Of a stretch of 64,000 nucleotides of DNA, positions 1 through 12,100 are shown piece by piece. How positions within the stretch are numbered: the stretch's first letter is position 1; each line of letters opens with the position of its first letter. The stretch is taken from positions 177,666 to 241,665 of the forward strand of contig JAYKAV010002793.1 in assembly GCA_035582835.1 (NCBI GenBank), read 5' to 3'. The stretch comes from Phoebastria nigripes. Its lineage: Eukaryota > Chordata > Aves > Procellariiformes > Diomedeidae. Under the pieces are notes generated by a model. The model made no database searches. It saw only the letters and a program-made list of their open reading frames with translations, and had not been told where the DNA came from. Both the position numbers and the translations under genes were made by a program.

Positions 1-310
1 AATTTCAACAGGCTGGACGTAGACAGTAAGTTACTACTTACATCTACTGATCACAGTGGTTTGTATGATGTTGGAAATGTAGGTCAGATGTAACTACTGT
101 TACATCACATGATTGAGGGTGAGGCTACACCAGCACAGAATCTGCTGGATAAATCTTGCGTGTGTGAAGAAATGTTGCAACGTGGTTGGTAAGACTTACA
201 TCCTGGTGTCATGCTGTGATCTAGTTCTGTGCCCAGCTAAGCATCTTATCTCCAAGCTGTGCACTGTCTTGGAGTGTCTCCTTCCTTTGAATCTCTGAGG
301 CATGGGGTAC
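1..310. other. Unique sequence, nothing recognised
   Basis: No repeat, RNA or convincing coding signal is seen here. Short open frames exist but have no recognisable content. The last five bases before the LTR (CCATC, 311-315) are its target-site duplication. Confidence 0.5.
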
Positions 311-545
311 CCATCTGTCCTGGTTTCAGCTGGGATAGAGTTAATTTTCTTCCTAGTAGCTGGTATAGTACTGTGTTTTGGATTTAGTATGAAAAGAATG
401 TTGATAACACAGTTGTTGCTAAGTAGTGCTTACACTAGTCAAGGACTTTTCAGCTTCCCATGCTCTGCCAGGTGCACAAGAAGCTGGGAGGGAGCACAGC
501 CAGGACAGCTGACCCAAACTGGCCAATGGGGTATTCCATACCATG

Positions 546-568
546 TGACGTCATGCTCAGTATATAAA
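546..568 (+). promoter_or_regulatory. CRE/ATF box plus TATA box in LTR copy A
   Basis: A perfect palindromic TGACGTCA (546-553) is followed, 9 bp later, by TATAAA at 563-568 within TATATAAA. TGACGTCA is the consensus for CREB/ATF proteins, and its closeness to TATA makes this the likely core promoter of the LTR. The same arrangement is intact at 22613-22636. Three other copies have lost the central CpG. Present-day activity is unknown. Confidence 0.6.
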
Positions 569-677
569 CTGGGGGGAGCTGGCCAGGGGGGCAGCGATCA
601 CTGCTAGGGAACTGGCTGGACATCTGTTGGTGGGTGGTGAGCAATTGCATCATGCATCACTTGCTTTGTATATTCTA

Positions 678-710
678 TAATTATTATTATTATTATTACT
701 ACTACTATTT
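678..710 (+). repeat. ATT/ACT microsatellite inside LTR copy A
   Basis: Runs of ATT followed by ACT triplets lie between the TATA box and the ATTAAA signal. The same position is expanded in the copies at 42056 and 56568, so the repeat came with the element and then varied in length and unit. Confidence 0.85.
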
Positions 711-862
711 TACTTTATTTCAATTATTAAACTGTTCTTATCTTAACCCACGAGTTTTCTTACTTTTACTCTCCCGATTCTCTCCTCCATCCCACCGGAG
801 GTGGGGGGAGTGAGCGAATGGCTGTGTGGTGTTTAGTTTCTGTCTAAGGTTAAACCATGACG

Positions 863-1849
863 CCATCTTCTGCCTCTCACCTACACAAGTTTTTGAGTCA
901 GAAAAGCTGGCCACTTAGATGACCAGTCAGGCTCATTGATACATTGATCTAACTAGATCTGAGTCAACAGCAAATGTATGGAACCAGATTCCAAGTTGAC
1001 CCCATGTAACTCTGGTGTAACTTTGTTGAAGGACTGCTGGTACTCTGTATTTAAAAAAGGTAGCAGAACAGGATGAACATCATTGTGTCAGGACTGAAAC
1101 TTTGGTTGTGTTCTGACAGCTTTCAGTAGCTTTGTCTTAGCAAGAAAGAAAATACAATCATGTAGTAGCAAAAGAGTTGCAAAGAAGGTAGCTTACTTTA
1201 GTAGTGTGCACTTTTACCTCTTCCTTAAAAGGTAAGTCATGCAGTAGCCAATCAACCTATGATGATTATTCAGCATGATCAGTGTTCATTAACTGTCCTG
1301 TTGTTTCTTTCTATAGAAAAAGGAAAAGGAAAAGGAAAAAAGAAAAAGAGAAAAAAAAGGTTTTGTGTTACATATATTGTGATAATATCTGAACATCTTC
1401 TTCACACATGTTGGTAGTAGTTGGACAAGCTATATGTCACTACTATTTAAGAACGTGTACTTTTTCAAGCACATAGGATTTCTATACCAGTGGCTGATTT
1501 AATTGGGTAATACCCAGGTGACTGAAGGAAAGTTTCATTTTTAGTTTAATATTTTTCTGCCTCTGGCAGCTTGTTCTGAAATTAGAAGGCAGCAAATATC
1601 AAACATACCTACTTGCCTGATTTGTTATCATGAAAGAGAAGTGTGACTCACATTGCTATCATTTTCCCATTGAGTTTTTCTAGGGTTCTTCTGGCAAATG
1701 CGAAAATTAATTAATTATATGACAGGTAAGTCTAATGGGTTTGATAGTATAATCCTGTGTAGTATTAATGTTCTGTCTGTTCTATCTGCTGCTGTTCAAT
1801 TGCTGTTTTATTTCTAGTATATGCTCAGTTTCCATAGACAACTCATGGT
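863..1849. other. Unique sequence with a purine tract
   Basis: Non-coding by inspection. The only structure seen is a 46-base all-purine run at 1315-1360 built on AAAAGG and related units. There is no recognisable mobile element before the CR1 fragment. Confidence 0.5.
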
Positions 1850-2695
1850 GGGTAAAACTGCATGCAAGGCTGCTGAGAGAACTATCTAATGTGCTAGCAA
1901 GGCTGCTCTCTATAATCTTTGAAAGGTTGTGGAGATCAGGGGACTCCTCAATGTATGGAGGAAGGCAAATGTTGCCCCATCTTCAAAAAAAGGCTAAAAG
2001 GATGATCTGGGGATCTGTAGGCCAGTCAGCCTCACTTCAGCTCTTGGGAAAATCATGGAGCAAGTCCTCTTGGAGCTCATTTCAGCGCACATGCAGAAGA
2101 GAAAAGTGGCTGGGAACAGTCAGCATGGATTTACTAAGGGTAAATCATGTGTGATCCATTCCCTTCTGTGATTTACCTTGTCTTTAGCAGAGCTATTACA
2201 GTCTGGAGGACTAGACAACTAGATGGGTAAAAAACTGGGTGGATAATTGGGCCCAGAGGATAGTGGTTAATGGGTCGTACTCAATGTCTTTGACAAGTGG
2301 AATACTACAGGGGGTCTATGCTGTTCAGTGTCTTTGTCAATGGCCTAGAGGAGGTTACAGAGGGCATGTTCACCAAGTTTGCAGATGGCACCAAATTGGG
2401 GGAAACAGACAATAGGCCTGCAGTCAAGGCTGCCATCCACAGGGACCTAGAAATGCCGAAGGAGCGAGCCAGAGGAAACCTAATGAAATTCATGGAGGAC
2501 AACCTCCAAGTGCTGCCCCTGGGCAGGAAGCACTGGTGCGAGGCTGGAGCCTGCCTGGCTGGAAGCAGCTCTGTGGGAAGGGACCTGGGGTCCTGCCCTG
2601 GCTGCAGAGATGGCCAACAGCACCCTGGGCTATATACACAAGGGTGCAGCCAGGAGATAGAAGGAAGAGATTATTCCCCCTCTTGCTTGGCTGGA
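1850..2695 (+). mobile_element. Old, heavily decayed CR1 LINE fragment (reverse transcriptase region)
   Basis: Pieces of CR1 ORF2 are readable in changing frames. About 1857-1945 gives a residue string like the start of the reverse transcriptase (LHARLLRELSNVL). About 2100-2150 resembles the usual GNSQHGFTKGKSC segment. At 2378-2389 the catalytic FADD box reads FADG, so the second aspartate is lost. Near 2610-2655 a GYI-type motif typical of the region after the catalytic box is visible. Frameshifts, stops and deletions (including most of the segment between the palm motifs) show it is long dead and clearly older than the CR1 copies at 30694 and 62853. Both ends are approximate, and no CR1 3' tail is present. 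Confidence 0.8.
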
Positions 2696-3803
2696 TAATT
2701 CTGCCTACTGCATATTCCTGGTAGAAAGAAAGAAAGGGCACAACCTGCAGTTTATACAGTGTTGGCTTTCAATCATGTGACAAATTTTTCTTAGACTGAT
2801 AGTCAGCAAAACATCAGCCCTCAGACTGTTCTTGAGTGGTAAGAATTATTTTTACATTTTTACAGACCAATTTAGTAGAACGCCACTGCATCAGAAGTGA
2901 TTCTATTGATAAAGTTAACTTCATGGGCCAGAGAACGCTCACATTCTCCAGGACCGGTACCATCTCCAGTAAGTGTGGCAACTGATGTCAGAGACTAGTT
3001 TTACTGCAGACTATTAAACTATGGCATCAGGCTAATGGGAGGTGTCTCAAGACTCACAAGAAATACATAAAAGAGCTAGAAAATCTAAATTGGAAGTTTT
3101 GGTTGTGTTTTGTTTGGCCCAGTATCCTTTTGAAGTCTAGTAGTCACATCCATGATTTAGTGGGCTTCAGCAAAATTAGTGCTGTCATATAGGACATTGC
3201 AAAGAATGTAGGTGTGCTTCTGTTGCTCATGTTTATTTGTTAACTGAAAATAAAATTACAAAGCTCTCAGCAAGATGAAATTGGCGTCAGTGTCTGAGAT
3301 GCCCAGCTGTGCAATGTGTCCAGACCTGTACCCTACAGAAATTTTTAAATGGGAATATATTTTCCTTCTCTTCTTTTCTTTCTTATTGATTAACTTGAAG
3401 ATAAATTACTTTGCAGGTACAGTCTGTCAGTGCAGTGTGGTGAAAATGGAGCTGGTGCAGCCAGCTCCAGACACTACTGAAATCAAAAAGATAAATTAGT
3501 TAACAAACAGAAGTTTTTCTTTCTTTTCTGAATTTTCTAAGAAAGAACTATATGAAAGAGTTTGAACAGATTGGGGTAAATTTAAGGAATTTCTTTTTCA
3601 CCTCCTAGGTTAACAAAGAAATAATTAGGAGAGCTATCCATGCAAAAGAAATTTGAGTTAAAATATTTTTTGTAGAAGAACGATCTTAGGCTATTTTTCT
3701 AACTTTGTGTGAAAACTTATGAGACATTGATTTTGTGCAGTGTTCAACTACAAATACAACAGCCACACATTTCACATCTGATTATCTTTTTTTTTTCCCA
3801 CAG
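2696..3803. other. Unique sequence, nothing recognised
   Basis: AT-rich non-coding sequence. A T-rich tract ending TTTCCCACAG at 3786-3803 is discussed with the candidate exon that follows. Confidence 0.4.
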
Positions 3804-3890
3804 GAAATTTCCAGATAGCAAAAAAAGAGAGACCTTTGCTTTAAGGAAGTCTCAATTTAAAGATCCTGTGGGTGTAAAAAAAGATGGAAG
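3804..3890 (+). other. Candidate exon (87 bp), unidentified
   Basis: A long pyrimidine tract ending CCCACAG|G (acceptor-like, to 3803) is followed by 87 bases without a stop in one frame, then AAG|GTATAG (donor-like, from 3891). The segment is a multiple of three, would be phase 2 at both ends, and encodes a lysine-rich peptide containing KFPDSKKRETFALRKSQ. The frame itself continues open on both sides (3709-3936), so openness is weak evidence. I do not recognise the peptide. It could be an alternative exon of a gene whose other exons lie outside the window, or chance. The splice-site strength is what makes it worth listing. Confidence 0.2.
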
Positions 3891-6800
3891 GTATAGACAG
3901 GCATTTGTTAATATAACTCTGAGTATGTGTGTGTAAATATGAAATGCCTATAGATAGTATATCATATTCCTTCCACCAAAATTATCTCCAGCTCTTTTAT
4001 ATGCTTCGTTCCTGTTCTTTCCAAGCTGAGCTGGATGCTACCACTCTCTTCTTGTGATATGATCATCCATTTTCAATCATTAGAAGACTTCCTCACTGCT
4101 CTAGAGAGTCCTTTTTTCAAGTCATGAGATCGAAGCTGAACAAAAGCTATCTTAAACTCTGTTTTGGTAGTATACTAATAACCTCCTTGTTCCCTCAGGT
4201 CCCTTCCACTGACAAGAAGCTTCTGCTTTCAGTCTGTGAAAGGTGTTCTTTTTTCATCTCTCTCCCTCCAACTTCTTCACTGTCCTAGAGCTGTTTTACT
4301 GCAACACTGTTTCAGACTGTTTCCTAAATCTGGAAGAAAGATGTCCAAAATACCTTTCACCATCTTTCCTTCAGAAGTATATTTTAGGAGTGTTAAGGCA
4401 TGATCATCAGTTTGTAATAATGAACACTGTGTCTTCTCTGGAGGCTGTTAATAGCTTCCTTATTTTTGTTAAGGGCCATATCATCTCTAGTTCTTACATG
4501 GCTAAGGAAGGATAGAAAGAATAAGGAATCTTTCTTCTTGCTGCCCTGTGCAAATGGTAACAAATGTTACTGTGATATGCCTACATATACATTTCATGGT
4601 GTCATTATCTGCAGCCACTGCAGAAAAGACCTGTGCTCCTTGACCATATTCACCCTTAATTTCAAAGGCATTGCTGGACAGAAAAGANGACTGTGCTGCT
4701 TACCATATAGAATAATATAGAGAAGCTCCTTCCTGGATCAGATGAATTCTGCTTTGTTTCTCATTTAATTCATTGAAGTACTCACACCTTCTGTGTCTAT
4801 TTAATAACTTTTTTGCTTACAGTTTTTGAAGAAGTAACCAATGGCTATCTGTTAAATACTTACTAGTCAATTGTCATGGAGGGGTAGAAGGTTTTCCGGT
4901 AAGAAGATTGCTAACTCCTGATTTTGATATATTGAAGTAAGGATCATCTCTTTCTTCATCCTGGGCATTGTTACCATTAGGTGAATGGAGTTCAACGGAG
5001 ATTATAAAACTTTCCTTTTTCCCACTCATGCATCCTTAATTTCCTTCTTCTCCAACAATGCCAATGCACTGGATGAGCATTGGATGCATGTGATCTGGCA
5101 AGAAATCTCTTCTTCTCCTTCTAGTATACATGTGACAAATCTGAGCTTGATAGAGAGAAAAAAGAAACATGTTTTTTGGTGGTATGTAGACTGCTAATTC
5201 CCTGACCCCTGGCGGCTGACTTTTTTTGACATCATTATCTTCTCAGTATGAACAAATATTTACTGATTCACTGTTACATAAATAACAGATCATTTTTACT
5301 CCTCATTTAGCTGTCTCAGACATTGATTTATTCCTCATAAAAGAAGGATACCGTTGAATAAACATAAGAAGCTGATATAATTTTAGATGTCTAAGGATGA
5401 CCAAAACATCTGCATCAGGCTGGCAGAAATGGCGCAAGATTTCTGGAGACCTACACCCTTGTGGAGAAGCATCTGGAGGTTAGTTGAATACTTTAAGGCT
5501 TCACAAATGCCAATAGCTACCTTTGTTTAAGTGCTTGAATCCCACTTAAAAGTCTGACTCTTAAATACCTGAACGATCTGTCAAATGTGACTTTAGAAAT
5601 TCTGTTTTGAACAATTTATTTTTTGTGGTGGTTAAACTGTAATTCTAACTGTTGAAAAAGCTAGAATACTGTTTTCCCAGTTTTGTGCGTCTGATCCAGC
5701 TCTGAGAGTAATATTCTTTTTAGTAGAATAATACACTGAGAAGGTATTCTCTGATCTGCATACATGGTTTATATCTCCCATGAGAAGGGAAAAGGTGTTT
5801 AACATGAACCATTTCTGTGTCGCTTCAAAGGATTTACTATTTAGTTTTCTTGGCATACTATATAATATTTTCATAAACGTCATGAACATTGTCATGAAAT
5901 ACTAGTACAAAGCCAATTACTGTAAAAATAACAATATATGTTATTGGCTCCTGCAGAAAGTTTTAAGTTCTAGAGGCCAGAATTCACAGCTTTCACTCCT
6001 TTTGAATACTGTGTTGGACTCAATAGAGCTGTGCATTACTTACTTCAAAAGAAGTGGAAAATTCTGATCCAAAGCTTGCAGATTGTTTGGATAGGATAAG
6101 CTGATAAACTGTCGTATTTCTAGTATTTGAAACAGAAATACCACAAAGCAGCTTTTCTTAGGGCTAGTAATACTTCCATGTGCTTTCACAGTGGGATCCA
6201 GGATTTGCAGAAGCAGCTGAGAAATAATTAAATTATTAAGTTAATATTAGTTCGAACTTACTATGTATATCTTTTCACTTGCAATGAAATTTCCAAAATA
6301 CTGAGTAACTAGCCAACTGGCAAAATGGCAGTTTTTAATAGGTTTAGAACTTCATTTTTTCATGTTAATGTGCTTTATCTGTAGGAGTATGATTTTTATA
6401 ATCAAAACAGTCAGAAATAGATTTCATTTATTCTAACATTAAAACTTAATTGCTTGCCAGTAAACTGCCATATGTTTGCCAAAAGAATGCCAATTTCATG
6501 GTCTGAAACATAACATGAATTTTCAAGAATGCTGTGTGTAGACAAGTATTATGTACACATAATAAAATAGTTGTTTAGTAACTACAACTACAGTAATGCA
6601 CTTTAGCAACGTTTTAGCAGATCATTTAAACACATTCCCTTCCCCTTGAGAGCTTGCAATTTCATGGCCATATTCTACTCCGTCACAGCAGTACTTGTTT
6701 TTCATAGCTTATTGTTTAGAAGGTAAATTGATCTGATGAGGAGAACAATATTGTCCAGTGCAAGATAAGAATGTTTTCCAATACAGGCAAAGGAGTTGAG

Positions 6801-9102
6801 GATCAGGAAGAGGCATGGGAATAACTGTCAAAAGGGGAGGATAACATGCAGTTTATTGAAAAGGATGAGTGAAGTTCTAAGAGGGGAAAAAACTTGCAAC
6901 ACATTATGACATAAGGAGAGATAGCAAAAGAGAATGGCATCTACCAAAAAGTCAGTCATGTAAGCCCAAGAATATTACTGTTTTTTCTCTTTTTTTGAGC
7001 ATTATTCTCTACTTTTCAGCAACTATATTGTGGTACTGCAATAGGTGGAAAGCTTTATTTAATGAATTGAGTTTTAGGAAGTAAATTTGCCCTGGAAGAT
7101 ACAGAGAGTATGCTGTTATGTGACAGGAAAATGGAGAAATGTAATGAAAACAGTTTTTATGGAGATTGAAGCTTCAGTAAAATTGAAAAAAATTGGCATT
7201 GTTTTTTAAAACAAGAACAAAAAAGTTTGAGTTTGGTGAAACATCCATCTTTGATGTTTTTCAGAATGCAAATAAAACTTTCCTTTTCATATAATATGTT
7301 TGCATAGATCTTAGATTTTTTTTTCATAGAATGTAAAATAAAGTCAAAACCTTAATGAAACTCTGTAACTGACTTGAAGAAGATCTTCCTTTGAAAACAA
7401 AATTGAATTTTAGGGTTTTAGTTCCAATTAAGAAAATCTGAAACTGATTCGGAAAATCCTGAACCATGAAACAATTCCTCTTTATCACACAGTTTTTATT
7501 ATGAGTTTAAAAATTGTGCTAATGGCATACTGATACTTCCCTAGGATTATGTGTTTTATTAACATAATCCTAATAGTGTATATGACTACCTATGCATTGA
7601 TGAAAGACAGACTAACATTTCTTACTGATATTTCACACTGATGGAACTGTGGTGTCAGTGTATCAATGAAAAATTAGATCACCACCCAGAAAAATTTAGT
7701 AATTTATAGCTAACAGATCAATATATAATAGGCAACAAGTGGCAATCAAAGGACTACAAGAAATGTAAATATGCAAATTGAATGTGCAAACTGTATTTTC
7801 TGTGTACATGTCCCGTTTTCTCCCACATTTGCCCATTCATTCAGCATAAAAATTTTGAAGATGCATTTATAAAGGGTTTTGGTGCATTAGTTGTGTAATC
7901 CTGGGATTATCCTTTCTCACTTTGCTTGTTGCATCATTTTGGTGAACATGTATTATATAAAACATGGTCAGTGACAATACTTGGAAATGACACCACCCAG
8001 TTCCCTAGACATAGCGGGAGACGGGGGGGGGAGATATTATTAGATTCAGGAGGAAAACAGAACAAAGAAGAAATTACTTCTGCAGATCTTTGTAATTAAT
8101 TTGCTGTCAGATTTCTTCCCTGTGCAGTTAGAATGTGTGTGGGTGTAATCAGAACTATAAGATTAGTAACAATGATACCTCTCCTGATACACTTCAAGGA
8201 GCAAACTCTTTCTGTGTGGTTAAAGTCAAAGTGTCTTCTCATTATTCTCCTCATTAAAAACCTAGTCTGGCTAAAGAGGCTTGACAACACTGCTTGCCTT
8301 TTGCTGCTATAGAGATTTCTATAAGTGGTTTGATTTCAACTTTATGTTGTCATCTTTGCAAATCTTTCTAAAAAGGTTGTGTGGGAAATATTTGAATCTT
8401 TTTACAGTCACTATTGCAGATATGTGCAATTTTTACTTTCCTCTACCAAATACGTTTTATGTTTGCATTTCTGCTTCGGTTAAATTCTGCTTCACTGTAC
8501 AAAGAAACTTCTTGTTTCCATCATTATTAACGAATTTCTTTTCTCTGAAAATGACTGCCAATTTTAGTTACAGAGGACATCCTGAGCATCTAATACTTTC
8601 AGTGTAACATACACTATTTTCTTTATAATACATACCATGTTGGTTCTCTAGATTTGATGGCTTAATTTAAACTATGCAACTCAGAAGAGTTTTCAAGCTT
8701 ATACTCCAGGCAAAGCCAAACTCAGAGGACACTTAGCAATACCCAGGTATATGTCCCCTCTGTTTTCTGATCTCCACATAAGGGAAGACAAGGGTCAGCA
8801 TGAGAGCAGGAGCCAGGGTACCCCAACAAGCAAGTGGAGGTGGAATATATTCATTCTTATTTCAGGAAAAATGTCCATATAAAACTCAGTCATCTGTTCA
8901 GGTTGGCAGCTCCTGGTTTTCTGGTGTCTAGAATCTAATCTTACGATGCTTGAACCAATCTTCACTCTCCTGTTGTCATACTATTGAGTAATTTCATATC
9001 TGGATGTCTCAACTGAAACTCTTATAAGCAGAAACTTGGTTCATCTATGTGACAGTCAAACATTCACAGATCATCATTCTTGCCTTACAGAATCAATGAG
9101 AA
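3891..9102. other. Unique AT-rich sequence
   Basis: No recognisable gene or mobile element. The only structures noted are an 11-bp inverted repeat at 7542-7572 (listed separately) and a short G run near 8024-8031. Open frames here are under 110 codons and show no known motif. Confidence 0.45.
7542..7572. repeat. Short inverted repeat (11-bp stem, 9-base loop)
   Basis: TAGGATTATGT at 7542-7552 is the exact reverse complement of ACATAATCCTA at 7562-7572. A stem of this length can occur by chance in 64 kb of AT-rich DNA, so no function is claimed. Confidence 0.5.
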
Positions 9103-9163
9103 TAAAAACAAACAAACAAACCCCAGAACAGAACAGAACAAAACAAACAAACAAAAAAAACCC
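9103..9163 (+). repeat. A/C-rich simple repeat (CAAA and GAACA units)
   Basis: Low-complexity run of CAAA units, then GAACA units, then CAAA and a poly-A stretch. It may be the remnant of a poly(A)-type retroposon tail, but no element body is recognised upstream. Confidence 0.7.
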
Positions 9164-12100
9164 AAAAGACCTAGACAGCGAGCTTTAGGGGGAGGAGAGT
9201 TTTCCTTACCTTTAGATTTGGACTTGGGTCACACTTTAAATTGCTTTTACGTAGCAGGCAATTGAAACATACTTTAAACCAAAAACAAATAAAGCATGCT
9301 GAGAGTCCTTCTTAATTGCATCATTTCAGGACTTTGAGCTCCAACAAAAGTAAGTATTGTAACTTTTGTCGCAACACAATGAGATCTAACTGTCTTTTGA
9401 AATTCTGCACTGGTAGATCCGCAAAGTTTTAGAAGTACTGAGTAAACCATAGAATAGATCAGTAACTCATGTATTGAGTTATTTTGGAAAGTTAAAATAA
9501 GAAGTCAAGGAGAGTTCAGACTGCAGTTCATGCAGAGATAAGCAATCTAACTTAAGTCTTGGGAGCAATCTAGCTATAGCAGTGTGACTGTATGTAGGGA
9601 CTAATACATATTGCCAAGGAGGACTGGAACATTGACTTAGGCTGTTGATACACATTCAGGAAATCAAAATTATTTCTCACAACTTGTAACTTTTTTCCTA
9701 ATAATACTTTATTTTTAAAATTAAAACCTTAAAAAAACTGATTTGGATTAAATATATAAGGTTCATAAATCATCCCAGAAACAACGGTAAGGTAGTAAGC
9801 TTGGCAAAAGAAAACCTTCTACTTTCTTATACCTCTTTTCTTCTGAAATAGACTGAATTATTGGCATTTCTGTGATATGCTGCTTCTTTTGCATATTTCT
9901 GTAATAAGTAATTACTTTATCTTGCATAATATGAGAATATGCAAAATGTAGCATATTACAAAAATATAGTGTAAATTTCTGTAATGTTCTGAATTATGAC
10001 TGTTGTACTAAAAAAGCCCATTTCAAACTGGGATGTTTTATGGTCATTCATCCATGAATACCTGTCAACTAGCAAATGTCGACAGTGTAGAGTGTACCTG
10101 CAGCAAATGCAGTCTGCAGCACTGATACATCTATAGTCCACAGAGATTAACATTCTCTTTGAGACAACATCAAAGCAGTTTAACATAAAAAAGCTGCCAG
10201 TAGGTCATGACACTGCTGCTGATGTCTGACACTCTATGTTACTACCTGTTTGACCTTTCCTAACTGGAAATATTGGAACACCCTTAGTGTCATGAAGTTC
10301 TAAGATTTCTTGATCTTGTGACCTATTTTTCATGTGGGTAATTCTCAACACTAGTTCAGTGGCTGAAGAGCTCCTATACTTACATAAACCTTGGACAACA
10401 ACATTTTTTGTTGCCCAGGATAATTCTACAGCTTCAAGGGGAATTCTATTGTCACACAACAAAAACGTTCTGTCTTCTTTCTCCTGCCCATGACCTGCAG
10501 ATGCGTATCTCTTGAAACTCACCTTCCATAGGGCCTAGAAACCTTGTATTATTTCCCCTCTTTATGATTGCTAGTTCATGTGTAGAGGTGTTTGAATATG
10601 TCCTGATAGAACTATTTTTTAGTGTGAATACTGGAAGCTGCTTCAACAGAACTGAGACATTTTGTTGAAGCCATTAAAAAAAATAAAAATCAGTCAGATG
10701 AAACAATTTCATCATTTTGGAAGTGGGGTCCTAAAGAAATAAATGAAAAGGGAAATTTTGAAAGGCTATAACTTTCCTCTCACAGAAATCATAACTTTTT
10801 ACTAAACCTTCTCATTAGTGTAAACAAGTAGATCTGTTGGAGTGTTTGAAAGATCAACAAAACTACTTGATTTTTAAATTATTTTTATAAAATTATGAAT
10901 TAATTTATATGCTGTCCTAGTGCATACGTAGCATTCTACATGTTAAGTCAAATTAATTGTGTACAGCAGTTTTTACCATTGAGATTTAAAATCTACCAAC
11001 TCCTAATTTCACAGGAGACAGCTACAAATAAGTGCAAGACAAATGTCTCTATTATCTGAATGCTGTGGTATTTCCCAGTTGCTGTAGACATTGTGAATAC
11101 TAAAATTTCTTGGCTCCGTCTTATTCCTAATGAAACCCATAATTTGATTTCTACCAATATTAAATACTAAGTCACATTACAAATGGGAACCATATCTTAA
11201 TTAGTTCATTTAATGGCTCATGTTATTGTTGCTGAAGAAGAGCACAGTTCAGTGAGATTAAGAAATAACAGTTGCTTTCAGCTTGCAATATATTGTGCTG
11301 TTTTTTAATAAGTGGACTAAAGGTTGATGAACAGTCATACAGTTTGTCAGCAGAACCTTGAAGGACAGCACACGTATCCACAAAACAACTTCATTTTCAT
11401 AGGTATCAAAGAAGATATTGAACTGTCTCTTTTGGACATTTTTTTCCTTTTGCATAATTTCTCCCTTCATTTGAATGTTAGTGATTTTTCAAATTTTGTG
11501 ATATAATTGAAGTCATATGCCACAGAAGAACAAATTTCATGCCTAGGACAGTTGCACTGACTTCCACAGCTTTCTAACAGAGATATTCATGGTATTTGTT
11601 GAATTTATGAGATTTTATCTCCAGTCTGACTTGCATTACTTTTTTTTTTTTTTTTGCTATAAAAAATTGATATGCAAATTTGCTCAAAAATGGAAATAAA
11701 TCATTATTTCTGACAAATACTAGCATCAGTAAAATGACTCAACTTTTAAAGATGAAGTGTTTACTTTGAAGCACATGCAAATGTCTACACAGAGAAAAAC
11801 ACTTTATAGAAGTATAGTTGTTTAACTTTGAGAGTATCAAGTATGATTCAAATCAGCTACTAGATAAACTGTATTAACATAACTTTTAAGCCTTTCCGTA
11901 GTACAAACATCTAACAGTTCTCTTTCTAAGAAGCTCTTTTGGATTTCTCCAAGTTGTCTTGGGGAGTGACCTATACATCAAAACAGTGAAGAGATTCTGA
12001 TAGTATGAAGCCTAATGGATTAAGTCATGGTGTTTATGGTATGTCCCAATGTTGCATATCAAAGCAGTGAAAACCAGAGCAATATTTAGCCCTGTAAAAA

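Larger units (their letters stand above)
316..862 (+). mobile_element. Solo LTR, copy A of the main LTR family (ERVL-like)
   Basis: This 547-bp element starts TGTCCTGG and ends at the degenerate terminus ACCATGACG, where sister copies end ACGACA. It is flanked by a 5-bp direct repeat CCATC at 311-315 and 863-867, the target-site duplication. Order within it: upstream (U3) part, a TGACGTCA box at 546-553, a TATA box at 561-568, an ATT/ACT microsatellite at about 678-710, an ATTAAA poly(A) signal at 726-731, and a conserved 3' segment ending near GGTTAAACC. It aligns by eye with the copies at 42056 and 56568 (-) over its length, and with those at 22356 and 29675 except in the middle. It lacks a short stretch after GATAACACA that sisters keep. 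The 5-bp duplication fits class III (ERVL) elements, but no internal region is present to confirm the class. The short open frames over it are not genes. Confidence 0.92.

Noticed and set aside
302..653. 101- and 67-codon frames
   Set aside because: They fall within LTR copy A, and similar short frames recur in the sister copies; non-coding.
10205..10522. 105-codon minus-strand frame
   Set aside because: No recognisable family, and the nearby GT/AG sites do not bracket it in a consistent way.
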